A stretch of DNA of 64,000 nt from Spartinivicinus ruber. Its GTDB lineage: Bacteria > Pseudomonadota > Gammaproteobacteria > Pseudomonadales > Zooshikellaceae. The notes beneath the pieces were generated by a model that worked only from the letters and a program-made list of their open reading frames with translations, was not told where the DNA came from and did no database searches. A program made the translations under genes and the position numbers. The stretch lies in the NCBI RefSeq assembly GCF_011009015.1, contig NZ_CP048881.1, positions 18,465 to 82,464 of the forward strand. The letters are read 5' to 3'. Shown here one piece after another: positions 53,420 to 61,037 of the stretch (positions within the stretch are counted from its first letter, which is position 1; each line of letters starts with the position of its first letter).

Positions 53420-54286
53420 CTACTGCTGGTTGTTATGATATTTTCTATTGATCGTAAAGTTGTGCTCTTCTTTATCAACTGTTACTACTACTTGAAATGC
53501 TCCCTCGATCTTATGATTCATATCACGAGTGTCGGTTACTACAAGTCCACCATGACTTCCCCCTGGCATGATCGTTTGAGTCTGCATTACCAATTCTTCT
53601 ACAAACTGACGACTAGATTGGGCTTGTATAGCAATGTTATTTAAGTTATTGCGGAAATTCTGATTATTTTGGTTTGCCAGGATTTGTGCTTTTGTAGGAT
53701 CATAGGTGGTAGTGGTTGAGTAACCACTATAATTACCTGAAACATTACCTAACGTATTAATTGAGTATGGTGTATTTGCATAAGTACCATAACTATTTGA
53801 ATTGTAAGATCCATAACCAGTCCCACTACTATATGTCGTTGAGGTAGAAGTAGCTGCACTTAGAGCGTTTAAAGCTCCTGCGATTGCAGTCCAGGCAGCA
53901 GCTTGTCGCTGTCTAGCTTCCTCAGCTTCGATTTCTAACATTATTTCATTGTAAGACTGTACTTTAACATTTTTTTGCGGCTGTCCAGGTGTATTATTGA
54001 TGAACGTAACCTGAACATTATCGGGACTAACTGTAACTGGGTATTCCCCCATATTTTGGATAAATAAAACAAATGACGTTTTAGTATTTGAATAATATAT
54101 TTCTTGATAAGGCGCTAAAGCTACAAAATGTTTTTTTTGAGAAATAATAGTTTTTTTACCATTATTATAGATTTCAGATTGATCAGAATATTTGACGGCA
54201 TCTAATTTCACATAGTGCACTGTCATGCAACTTTGCAATAAAGGTAATACTCCTAATAATAATAGTGATATTAAAAATTTTATCAT
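53420..54286 (-). CDS. Predicted lipoprotein with Ser/Thr/Tyr/Gly-rich middle
   Basis: A 288-residue product. The signal peptide ends in LLQSC (cysteine at residue 20), an acceptable lipobox. A beta-rich domain follows (VALAPYQEIYYSNTKTSF, YPVTVSPDNVQVTFIN), then an alanine-rich helix and a low-complexity segment (TYSSGTGYGSYNSNSYGTY) around residues 150-185. The C-terminal part is beta-rich. Probably anchored in the outer membrane. Family not recognised. Confidence 0.75.
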   Translation of the reverse strand: MIKFLISLLLLGVLPLLQSCMTVHYVKLDAVKYSDQSEIYNNGKKTIISQKKHFVALAPYQEIYYSNTKTSFVLFIQNMGEYPVTVSPDNVQVTFINNTPGQPQKNVKVQSYNEIMLEIEAEEARQRQAAAWTAIAGALNALSAATSTSTTYSSGTGYGSYNSNSYGTYANTPYSINTLGNVSGNYSGYSTTTTYDPTKAQILANQNNQNFRNNLNNIAIQAQSSRQFVEELVMQTQTIMPGGSHGGLVVTDTRDMNHKIEGAFQVVVTVDKEEHNFTINRKYHNNQQ

Positions 54287-54561
54287 ATTATTTTAAATAA
54301 ACAGTTTTTTTGACAGAAGACTGCTGTTTCAATTTGTACAACATTCTATTTTTATTATAGATTGATAAAAAATGCACTGTTTATATAATTTGAGGCTTGA
54401 TTGATATTTGTACAGGTAATTCTTGTCTCCTTCCTGCTCCCTCCCCAACCTATCTGACCTACAGTCCCTTCAAAACCTGCTGATAAGCTAGTTAGTAGGA
54501 GAAAAAAGCGACACAGAGTAGCCGTTGTTAGGCATAGGTAAGTTTCTAGTGAAACGGAGGT

Positions 54562-54825
54562 TTAAAAGCGAGAATCATTTTCACATGGTTTGCCATCATG
54601 ATCACCATCCATTTTTGTATTAGGACAGTTTTTATTAAAAAACTCTGCTTCTGCTCTTGAGGTCATTTGGCTACAATATTCTCGGCCATCACATTTAAAA
54701 TTATGAGTACTAGTATAGTTTGCAGTTGAAAAACTAATTTTATTAGGTTGAAGGAGTTGTGAATTTTTTGAAAAATGTGTCCATACACCTAGACAGATTG
54801 CTATTAGAATACAAAATTTTTTCAT
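54562..54825 (-). CDS. Small exported protein with an excalibur-type calcium-binding domain
   Basis: ATG 54825 gives 87 residues: a signal peptide or anchor (MKKFCILIAICLGVWTHF), then an excalibur domain, FKCDGREYCSQMTSRAEAEFF...DGDHDGKPCE, in which DxDxDGxxCE is the calcium loop. These occur at the end of secreted nucleases and as single small proteins. An upstream in-frame ATG at 54900 is less likely because it would bury the signal peptide. Confidence 0.8.
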   Translation of the reverse strand: MKKFCILIAICLGVWTHFSKNSQLLQPNKISFSTANYTSTHNFKCDGREYCSQMTSRAEAEFFNKNCPNTKMDGDHDGKPCENDSRF

Positions 54826-55268
54826 TAGATTACATCCATATTTCACTAGCCCATAAGCTATTAAAAATTCTAACAGCTTACGATGTGCTCCTTTCTTCAT
54901 TATAGTTTTTCTGATGTAAGTGAGTTAGAGGTTTGCTGAGTGCTCTTTCTCCCACCCATACCCTTCAAGCCATTTCAAAACCAGCCGATAACTTCAGGAA
55001 TCGGAGGATTTCATACAAAACCTGTAGTATGTTATCAAAAACCGTAATACGTATTCCTTATCTTGATATTGGCTAAATTAGTTTATTCTAAACAAAAATA
55101 GCCCATAGCCCCCAAAAACCGCCAAAAAACAGATGACGGGGACGCTGGGTGATGATGGTTTTATGACCAGCATGTCGTCTTTCTTAATTGCCGACAGCGG
55201 CCAGCCTTTTATAATACAGGTGCTATATAAAATGGTTGCTTTGAAAGTCTGTATAAGGAAGTTTAATA
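54826..55268. other. Intergenic stretch before the outer-membrane barrel
   Basis: No gene is accepted here. A leftward 67-codon frame (55078-55281) overlaps the barrel start and lacks a ribosome site. AAGGAAG lies nine bases before the barrel ATG at 55269. Confidence 0.4.
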
Positions 55269-56189
55269 ATGACATTAGCAAAGATTGTTTTGCTCGCTGC
55301 CCTCAGTGCAGCAACCTCGGTTCACGCCCTTGAAAACGTGGATATCAATACCTCCCTCTCTGCTGGTTATCGAATGGATGAACTTACCTGGAGTATTGCT
55401 ACCAGTGGGATTGATGTGCTTTCGGAGTTGTCATGGGATGATATCGAAATTTATCAATTGTCCGGCCATGCGGATATGACCATCCATTTTGATAGCCAAG
55501 AGGCATCACAGCTGTATACCGAACTGGACATTAATTACGGTAAAATCAAAGATGGCGAAAACCGGGATTCAGACTACGCCAGCTCAGGTAAAAATAACGA
55601 ATTCAGCCGCTCCTATTCGGATACCGAGGATAGCCATGTCAGGGATTACAGCATTGGTTTCGGCTTACCTATACCTCTCGCAGAGACTGATTATTTTAAT
55701 CTTACGCTGACCCCGTTAATTGGTTATTCGTATCATGCCCAGCACATAGACGATACTGACGTTAGGGGCGTTATTCCATCATCGAGCTTTACCGCAGGCG
55801 ATGTCACCAGTTATGACACTGAATGGGAAGGTCCTTGGGCAGGTGTCCATATCCAAGATACTACCGCTGATCGCATTCTGGCTTTCCGCTTTCAGTATCA
55901 CGATTATGACTATGATGCCGTCGCTGACTGGAAATTACGCACGGATTTTCAGCACCCCAAAAGCTTTACCCATAAAGCCAATGGCAATGGCTATACCATT
56001 AAATTGAGCTACTCAAAATTCCTGACCAATCAGCTCACCTTAGATGTTGCGATTGACTACAAATATTTTGAAACAGACGCTGGAAAGGATAAAACGTTCT
56101 TCGCAGATGGAACCACTTCAACTATTAAACTAAATGAAGTGGAATGGGAAAGTTATGCAGTCAATGTCGGCGCGACCTATCGTTTGTGA
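55269..56189 (+). CDS. Outer-membrane beta-barrel, omptin-like
   Basis: A 306-residue protein with a signal peptide (MTLAKIVLLAALSAATSVHA) and alternating beta strands. Segments such as GYRMDELTWSIA, LSELSWDDIEIYQLSG and HVRDYSIGFGLPIP resemble omptin-type barrels, and the protein ends in a strand (YAVNVGATYRL). The catalytic Asp-Asp and Asp-His pairs of omptins are not clearly aligned, so protease activity is uncertain. The gene is more GC-rich than its neighbours, suggesting a separate origin. Confidence 0.65.
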   Translation: MTLAKIVLLAALSAATSVHALENVDINTSLSAGYRMDELTWSIATSGIDVLSELSWDDIEIYQLSGHADMTIHFDSQEASQLYTELDINYGKIKDGENRDSDYASSGKNNEFSRSYSDTEDSHVRDYSIGFGLPIPLAETDYFNLTLTPLIGYSYHAQHIDDTDVRGVIPSSSFTAGDVTSYDTEWEGPWAGVHIQDTTADRILAFRFQYHDYDYDAVADWKLRTDFQHPKSFTHKANGNGYTIKLSYSKFLTNQLTLDVAIDYKYFETDAGKDKTFFADGTTSTIKLNEVEWESYAVNVGATYRL

Positions 56190-56341
56190 CATACGATGTT
56201 CCACGGGAAACAATTATGTAGCACTGCTACACAGCAAGAGGTGTACAAAACTTGTACTGTCGGTGGGTTTTTGTTAGTGTTGGCCAGCCTTGTACTGGCC
56301 ATAACAGTAAGGGGTGCTAGGGGGGCTGAGCCTCCTAGCTA
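56190..56341. terminator. Hairpins between convergent genes
   Basis: Three inverted repeats: GTACAA/TTGTAC (about 56243-56257), TGGCCAG/CTGGCCA (56281-56301) and GCTAGG..CCTAGC with one bulge (56315-56338). They lie between the barrel gene and a convergent leftward gene and probably terminate both. Confidence 0.55.
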
Positions 56342-56752
56342 TTATTGAAAAATGGCCAACACTGGTATTACATCTTGTGGCACTTGCCCAGTCATAACCA
56401 GAAACTTACGCCATACACCATACGGCACTTTGTTTTTACCCTGTTTAAACTCCCTTACACGCCGATCACTGGTTACACCTAATAATTCAGCTAATCGCTT
56501 GTCTGAGTTATAAGCAGAGAAACAACTCTGAAAGTGCCGAAAATAAGCACCAACAATATCAGGGTGTGGCGGTTCCCAGCCTTCAGTTTCTCTAAGCAAA
56601 TGGGTATTAGGGTATTTGCTTTCGTCAATTTCGGTCTGCTTAGGCATAATAGGTGCCTTAAGGTTTGCGTTAAGTTGACGAATAGCAGCCTTATTACCTT
56701 CCTCTAAAATAATTTTCTTTTGCTCATCAATGCTAGGTAAATCGATTTTCAT
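56342..56752 (-). CDS. Predicted small DNA-binding protein
   Basis: A 136-residue product with an unstructured N terminus and a C-terminal HTH-like segment (KRLAELLGVTSDRRVREFKQG, then VPYGVWRKFLVMTG). AGAGG precedes the ATG closely. It follows the S-subunit-like gene in the same direction after 41 bases. Regulators of this sort are frequent on plasmids and integrative elements; the target is unknown. Confidence 0.55.
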   Translation of the reverse strand: MKIDLPSIDEQKKIILEEGNKAAIRQLNANLKAPIMPKQTEIDESKYPNTHLLRETEGWEPPHPDIVGAYFRHFQSCFSAYNSDKRLAELLGVTSDRRVREFKQGKNKVPYGVWRKFLVMTGQVPQDVIPVLAIFQ

Positions 56753-56793
56753 TGCCTCTAACCCTTTAAAAGTTGGGGCTTTCGCCCCTCCCT

Positions 56794-57081
56794 TTATTGT
56801 GGCACCAGAGTAATTTGCTTTACGTCTGAAACCCTGATGTTAACTAGACTCAAAGAACCTGTTGCTTTTGGTTCCCATTGTCCCGTCGAGTGTATGTAAT
56901 GAAACACATAATAAAGGTAGTCAGGTAATAGTAAATCAATCCTTTCTACCCTTACCCCAATATGCTCGGGGTTAAACTCGCGGGTGGGTTGACCACAGGC
57001 TTTTGCTGAGCCTCGACGAACTAACCAAAAATGCGCTTCAGGAAAGTTAGTCTTAATAGTTGCAACATCTGAAAGTCTCAT
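56794..57081 (-). CDS. Small type I restriction S-subunit-like protein
   Basis: A 95-residue product that looks like half of a target-recognition domain: MRLSDVATIKTNFPEA at the start, PEHIGVRVERIDLLLPDYLYYVFHY in the middle and the usual TGSLSLVNIRVSDVKQITLV end. Complete S subunits have two such domains and coiled coils. No R or M gene is nearby, so this is a stand-alone form. A GGGGC/GCCCC hairpin (about 56775-56788) follows the gene. Confidence 0.6.
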   Translation of the reverse strand: MRLSDVATIKTNFPEAHFWLVRRGSAKACGQPTREFNPEHIGVRVERIDLLLPDYLYYVFHYIHSTGQWEPKATGSLSLVNIRVSDVKQITLVPQ

Positions 57082-57178
57082 TCCGCTTACTACCTGGTGG
57101 CATCAACTAGCCCCCTCGGGAATGAGTGGCTTTCTGTGTGCCACCGTTGAGCGACATATTAGGCGAAATTCGCCTAAT
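57077..57178. promoter_or_regulatory. Divergent control region: interleaved inverted repeats and a 21-bp palindrome
   Basis: CTCATTCC (57077-57084) pairs with GGAATGAG (57119-57126) and GGTGGCA (57096-57102) pairs with TGCCACC (57139-57145); the two pairs interlock in pseudoknot order. A 21-bp palindrome with 10-bp arms, ATTAGGCGAA-A-TTCGCCTAAT, follows at 57158-57178. It is the likely operator for the leftward pair. Confidence 0.55.
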
Positions 57179-57227
57179 GATCAATTGATTTTAAAGGTGG
57201 AAAAGGAATTTTTTATAGAAAAATTCA

Positions 57228-57273
57228 GTTGACAATATGTCAACTCTGATTTAGGGTTGACAATATGTCAACC
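57228..57273 (+). promoter_or_regulatory. Two tandem operators of the HigB/HigA unit
   Basis: GTTGACAATATGTCAAC occurs at 57228-57244 and again within 57255-57273, a 28-base centre-to-centre distance. Each is a 7-3-7 or 8-3-8 palindrome and contains TTGACA, so the sites also supply -35 hexamers. They lie just before the toxin start and are likely bound by the HigA-type antitoxin. Confidence 0.75.
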
Positions 57274-57286
57274 AAGGTTAAAATGT

Positions 57287-57598
57287 ATGCATATAATTTC
57301 AAAGCGTCCATTTAATGAAGCTGCCAGGAAATACCCCAATGAGCGGCAAGCAATTATGGACCTGTATAGGGTGCTAAAACGGGCAACATTTAATAGCCCT
57401 GATGAAATGAGAAAGCTATTCCCTTCTCTAGATAACTTTAAATACAAAGATAAATGGTGGGTGATTGATATAGGAGGTAATAATTTAAGGCTGATTGCCT
57501 TTATTGAGTTTGTGCAAAATAGAATGTATGTGAAGCACATAGTTACCCATAAAGAATACGACAGGTTAACCCAACGATATAAACGAGGTGAGTTATGA
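57287..57598 (+). CDS. HigB-type toxin (RelE superfamily mRNA interferase)
   Basis: ATG 57287 gives 103 residues: MHIISKRPFNEAARKYPNE at the start, then FPSLDNFKYKDKWWVIDIGG and the NLRLIAFIEF...YVKHIVTHKEYDRLT end. This order matches the HigB_toxin branch, which cuts mRNA on the ribosome. The TTG at 57257 lies inside the operator and is not used. It overlaps the antitoxin by four bases (ATGA). Confidence 0.88.
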   Translation: MHIISKRPFNEAARKYPNERQAIMDLYRVLKRATFNSPDEMRKLFPSLDNFKYKDKWWVIDIGGNNLRLIAFIEFVQNRMYVKHIVTHKEYDRLTQRYKRGEL

Positions 57599-58023
57599 TT
57601 AATCCAGAAGTAAAAAACGCCTTTGAAAGCTTTGCTTCAGTCGCTGCACCTTATTTACATATCGTTGATGAGGAACACTACGAAGACGCCTTAGCGCTAG
57701 TTGAAGAACTGCTAGAAGAAGTTAGCGACAACCCGGACGACCCAAAAAACACGCTTATTGATATGCTAAGCAAGTCAATTGGTGAATATGAAGACAAGGA
57801 CGAAGCATTAGCCAAGTTCGAGAAAAAAGCACACAAGGGACCGGCTGACATTGCTATGTTAAGACTGATAATTGATCAGCACCAGCTGACACTTTCAGAT
57901 TTTCCCGAAATTGGCGATAAAACCTTGATGTCTAAAATTCTCAAAGGCGAACGTAACCTAACCAAACAACACATCATTGCTTTAAGCAACAGGTTTGGTA
58001 TTAGCCCAGGGCTGTTTTTTTAA
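57595..58023 (+). CDS. HigA-type antitoxin with C-terminal XRE helix-turn-helix
   Basis: A 142-residue acidic protein. The N-terminal half is helical and acidic (VEELLEEVSDNPDDPKN). The C-terminal HTH, HQLTLSDFPEIGDKTLMSKILKG and LTKQHIIALSNRFGIS, binds DNA. It neutralises the toxin encoded just upstream and represses the operon via the repeated TTGACAATATGTCAA sites. Confidence 0.9.
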   Translation: MINPEVKNAFESFASVAAPYLHIVDEEHYEDALALVEELLEEVSDNPDDPKNTLIDMLSKSIGEYEDKDEALAKFEKKAHKGPADIAMLRLIIDQHQLTLSDFPEIGDKTLMSKILKGERNLTKQHIIALSNRFGISPGLFF

Positions 58024-58036
58024 TAAAGGTTTTACT

Positions 58037-58345
58037 ATGGACAAAAAACAATTTGATGAGCTTCTAGAAAGTGCACAGGAAGTAGATGACATAATTGAAG
58101 GCAAAAAAGCAGCTGTTAGAATAACAGAGTATCCAGAGCCTGATGTTAAAGCTATTCGTGAAAAGCTGGGCCTTAACCAAGATAACTTTGCCATGCTAAT
58201 TGGTATAAGCAAGCGTACTCTTAAAAATTGGGAGCAAGGGCGTAGACACCCTACTGGACCAGCAAAAGCGTTATTGCGGATTTTTGCGGTTAACCCAGAG
58301 CTAGCTGTTAAATCGCTGCGCTCTCAACCGTTTTCTAATTTGTAA
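58037..58345 (+). CDS. Second HTH protein, orphan antitoxin-like (HigA2/NadS type)
   Basis: ATG 58037 (AAGG upstream) gives a 102-residue protein. The acidic N-terminal part contains DIIEGKKAAVRITEY, and the HTH is IREKLGLNQDNFAMLIGISKRTLKNWEQG, the pattern of HigA2/NadS antitoxins that follow a RelE-type toxin. Its own toxin is missing; it follows the HigA gene by 13 bases and may act on the same operon. Confidence 0.75.
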   Translation: MDKKQFDELLESAQEVDDIIEGKKAAVRITEYPEPDVKAIREKLGLNQDNFAMLIGISKRTLKNWEQGRRHPTGPAKALLRIFAVNPELAVKSLRSQPFSNL

Positions 58346-58490
58346 GGCGGATTATTCCGCCTTTCGTTATATTCTTATTTTCCAGAGTAATAATAGTGGT
58401 TTAGTGAAATATTCTAGTTAAAGAATATTCACTGTTTTTCTATATTTTTTGGTGATAAAAATAATTCTTTAACTTTAATGAGGTTTTCAT

Positions 58491-58730
58491 ATGATATTTG
58501 TTCCAATACAAAAAGAAAAAGGTAGTTCTCTTACTTCGATTACTGGTTTTTATTATTTAGTACTAGATGAAGCTGCTCGGGCAAGCTGTTCTCTAGTCCA
58601 TAACGAATACTGGCTTCGTAAATATTATATGTTTGAGACGTTAAAAACCTTGATATTAAGTCAGCAGGTAAATATACCAGAAAATTTTGGCGAAGAATTT
58701 GAGACATTTAAAGTGTCTCAAGCCAAATAA
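58491..58730 (+). CDS. Unknown 79-residue protein
   Basis: ATG 58491 has GAGG eight bases upstream. The product begins MIFVPIQKEKGSSLTSIT, contains LVLDEAARASCSLVHNEYWLRKYY and is helical with a hydrophobic start. The terminator stem begins in its last codons. No family recognised. Confidence 0.6.
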   Translation: MIFVPIQKEKGSSLTSITGFYYLVLDEAARASCSLVHNEYWLRKYYMFETLKTLILSQQVNIPENFGEEFETFKVSQAK

Positions 58731-58752
58731 GCGTGACTGAATCACGCTTATT
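58726..58752. terminator. Bidirectional terminator with 11-bp perfect stem
   Basis: AATAAGCGTGA and TCACGCTTATT are separated by five bases. The stem lies between converging genes ending at 58730 and 58754. AT base pairs at the foot provide T tracts in both directions. Confidence 0.8.
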
Positions 58753-58753
58753 G

Positions 58754-59866
58754 CTATGCTGCCCGATAAAACAACTTAGTATCAGTATCCTGCACAACTA
58801 GCCCGTCTCTCATTAGCCACCTGTAGTGTTTATCAACGGTTTTCTGACCAAGCTGAAAAGCCTTCATCATTTGCCGTTTATAGACACCCTCCCCTACATC
58901 CAACTTTGAAACGGCTTCTTTAACAATGGCGTACTTTTCTAAAGCGGAAGCTCGCTTGATGTTGATTACATTTGACTCAACAGGCAACTCCAGTTGTGTA
59001 GTTTCAACAACTGGGGTGTCACTCTTTTCAGGCTTCACTACTGTTAACTTGGGTGGCGTTGGTTTGGGCTTTTCCAGAGTGACACTCTTCTTAGGCTTGG
59101 GCTTTCTGGGCTTTGGCGGGGTGACACCCTCCTCCATCTTGGTTGCTTGTGGTTTCTTCTTAACCAATGATGCCTTGAATTGGTTTTCCTCACGGATCAA
59201 CTCAATAAAGAAGCTAGCCACCAAATCGAGCAGAACAGCTAGCAGTATGAACACATACACCTGAACTGTTGCCTTGTCTTTACCAACCGCCGTGGCAATA
59301 GCACCAAGTAACGCCGTCATAGGTGTCTCATGGGCAACACCTACCGTATTGATTTGCTCTTGCATGTCTGCTGCTTGTTGGCGCAAAGCCTTATTCTTTT
59401 GCTGCAATGGCTGAGCAAAGTTTTTGATTCGATTCAAAGCAATGTACTTATCAATGGCTTTCTGATTCTCTGCAATCTCATCTAACAACAACTGTCGTTG
59501 CTCAATGAGTGACACCCTTTTTTGCTCTTGCTCAGCAATGTTTGCTTGAACTCGTTGAGTGTCACTCTGTAGGCCACCTATTGAACCCAAGATGCTAGCT
59601 GTTGCAAGAGTGACAAATAAAAGAGTGGCACTTAGTGCACCCATCCAATCTTTGCGCTGCTTGCGTCGTGCGATCTCTGGCAAGGCCATGAACTTGGCTA
59701 ACTCAAACGCTAAAGCTAAACCAGCAAACAGAGCACTGTAGTAGTTGTTCTCTGAAATGCTCCAGAACAATAGAACGGACAAAGCTATAGATAGAGTGAC
59801 ACTCAGTGTCGCCCCGGTGTAGGCAAATAAGAGTTGCAACCTAGTTTTAGGGTGGCGGTGTTGCAT
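58754..59866 (-). CDS. Membrane protein with coiled coil and C-terminal winged helix, plasmid accessory
   Basis: ATG 59866, with AAAGG eight bases upstream, is preferred over ATG 59899. The 370-residue product has three or four membrane helices (about residues 14-75 and 88-105), a long Q/E-rich coiled coil (about 110-180) and another helix near 205-225. A Pro/Lys-rich linker (KPRKPKPKK) follows, and the end is winged-helix-like (MMKAFQLGQKTVDKHYRWLMRDGL). The mixture suggests a membrane-anchored DNA-binding protein, perhaps tethering or partition-related. Its DNA carries a striking cluster of GAGTGNCACTC palindromes. Confidence 0.65.
   Translation of the reverse strand: MQHRHPKTRLQLLFAYTGATLSVTLSIALSVLLFWSISENNYYSALFAGLALAFELAKFMALPEIARRKQRKDWMGALSATLLFVTLATASILGSIGGLQSDTQRVQANIAEQEQKRVSLIEQRQLLLDEIAENQKAIDKYIALNRIKNFAQPLQQKNKALRQQAADMQEQINTVGVAHETPMTALLGAIATAVGKDKATVQVYVFILLAVLLDLVASFFIELIREENQFKASLVKKKPQATKMEEGVTPPKPRKPKPKKSVTLEKPKPTPPKLTVVKPEKSDTPVVETTQLELPVESNVINIKRASALEKYAIVKEAVSKLDVGEGVYKRQMMKAFQLGQKTVDKHYRWLMRDGLVVQDTDTKLFYRAA
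59014..59804. repeat. Cluster of GAGTGNCACTC palindromes inside the membrane/winged-helix gene
   Basis: Eight sites within 790 bases. GAGTGACACTC occurs at 59077 and 59794, GAGTGTCACTC at 59557, GGGTGACACCC at 59119, GGGTGTCACTC at 59014 and GAGTGACACCC at 59507. Partial sites are GAGTGGCACTT at 59623 and GAGTGACAAAT at 59608. The 5-1-5 palindromes lie in both linker and membrane-helix codons and at least one is read in a different codon phase. They could be binding sites for a plasmid protein. Confidence 0.65.
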
Positions 59867-60031
59867 GGTGAGCACCTTTAATTCGCTTTCCATGTACATT
59901 GAATGTAAATTACATGCAAAATAAATTCGCTGTTAATGTGGATTAAAATTACTAAGATTTAAGAAGTTAAAGGAAGCCAATGCATAGCAAATTTAAAGTA
60001 CATGCAGATTGCATATGCATTGAATGTGGTT

Positions 60032-60385
60032 TTAATCTTTATTTAATTCATCTAAAAACTTTTGCAAAACCTTTTCCCTAAAAAGCTTCCGGCCTAATTT
60101 TCGGCCTGACCTTTCATGAGGGTCATTGTCTACAATCCAGTTCCATACAGCTAATTCATATTCAGTAACTGGAAACTGAATATGTCTTGTTGCCTTAGCT
60201 TTTGGAGATGAATCAAATTGCTCCCAAGGATAGTGGCTTTCACTTTCTTGTGGGGCAGGTTCTTTTTGTCCATCTGCAGCAGCGTTTGCAAATTTTTCAA
60301 TAGCAGACTCATCAACAGCATTTTTGTCTGCAAGTGCTTTATTTTGGTTTTTAATTTTATCTTTGATATCAAGCAGCGAGCTCAT
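60032..60385 (-). CDS. Small ParB-like partner of ParA
   Basis: A 117-residue protein. The N-terminal half is flexible and acidic (IEKFANAAADGQKEPAPQE). The basic C-terminal half (RHIQFPVTEYELAVWNWIV, then RKLGRKLFREKVLQKFLDEL) would suit a ribbon-helix-helix or similar DNA-binding fold. It overlaps the ParA gene by 17 bases. Type Ib partition systems pair a short ParA with such a small centromere-binding protein. The fold assignment is uncertain. Confidence 0.6.
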   Translation of the reverse strand: MSSLLDIKDKIKNQNKALADKNAVDESAIEKFANAAADGQKEPAPQESESHYPWEQFDSSPKAKATRHIQFPVTEYELAVWNWIVDNDPHERSGRKLGRKLFREKVLQKFLDELNKD

Positions 60386-61037
60386 GACCTGCTATCTCCT
60401 GAAGTAAAAGCTGGATACAGGCTTTTGCATTGTTAGTAGGCATTTCTAATACACTTCTGCCTTCGTCTAATGCATCGCGAAAAACTTTTAGTTCTCTAAT
60501 GACCACATTAGATAGCTCTAAATAGTCACTGATGTCTTTATCCCCTAATAACTCTTTAGCACGTTTTAGCTCTCTGCCTCCGGGGATGTTTGGGGCTCTA
60601 GATATAATTGCTTTGCTAGTTAGCGTAGGGTTGTAGTCTTTTGCCTCAGCTATATTTGTACATAAATCGGGCAGTGTTTCTAAGTCGGCCCTTGATACTT
60701 GAAAGGGAACATAAAACAAGTTGGCTACAGTTAGTGCGGTACGAAATGCCCTTGAGTCCCAGCCTCCAGCGTCAACGACAACAACATCGTACCTTTTAGC
60801 TCTGTCTAAGAGATCATGTCGTATATTTCCGGTGCGCTGATCACAAAAAACTTGTGGTATGTTCTCACCGCTGTCTATTAATGAGTTTCTACGCTCAACC
60901 CATTTCGCTGAAGTTGCTTGCGGATCTGCATCAACTAGCAAAACATCAAGACCTGATTGTATAAAGCCAACTGTTAAATTTTGTGCAATTGTGGATTTGC
61001 CTGGACCGCCTTTGAGCCCACCAACTAAGATAATCAT
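60369..61037 (-). CDS. parA: ParA-family partition ATPase (type Ib)
   Basis: ATG 61037, with GGGGGG six bases upstream, gives a 222-residue ATPase. The deviant Walker A KGGPGKST is at residues 9-16, DADPQATSAKW near 40-50 and the Walker B-like VVVVDAGGWDSRAF near 90-105. The absence of an N-terminal DNA-binding domain is typical of type Ib ParA. It forms the dynamic ATPase pattern that positions plasmid copies. First gene of the par operon. Confidence 0.92.
   Translation of the reverse strand: MIILVGGLKGGPGKSTIAQNLTVGFIQSGLDVLLVDADPQATSAKWVERRNSLIDSGENIPQVFCDQRTGNIRHDLLDRAKRYDVVVVDAGGWDSRAFRTALTVANLFYVPFQVSRADLETLPDLCTNIAEAKDYNPTLTSKAIISRAPNIPGGRELKRAKELLGDKDISDYLELSNVVIRELKVFRDALDEGRSVLEMPTNNAKACIQLLLQEIAGHELAA

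Noticed and set aside
55078..55281. Leftward 67-codon frame with hydrophobic end before the outer-membrane barrel
   Set aside because: It overlaps the barrel start, has no ribosome binding site and lies over the probable promoter region of the barrel gene.
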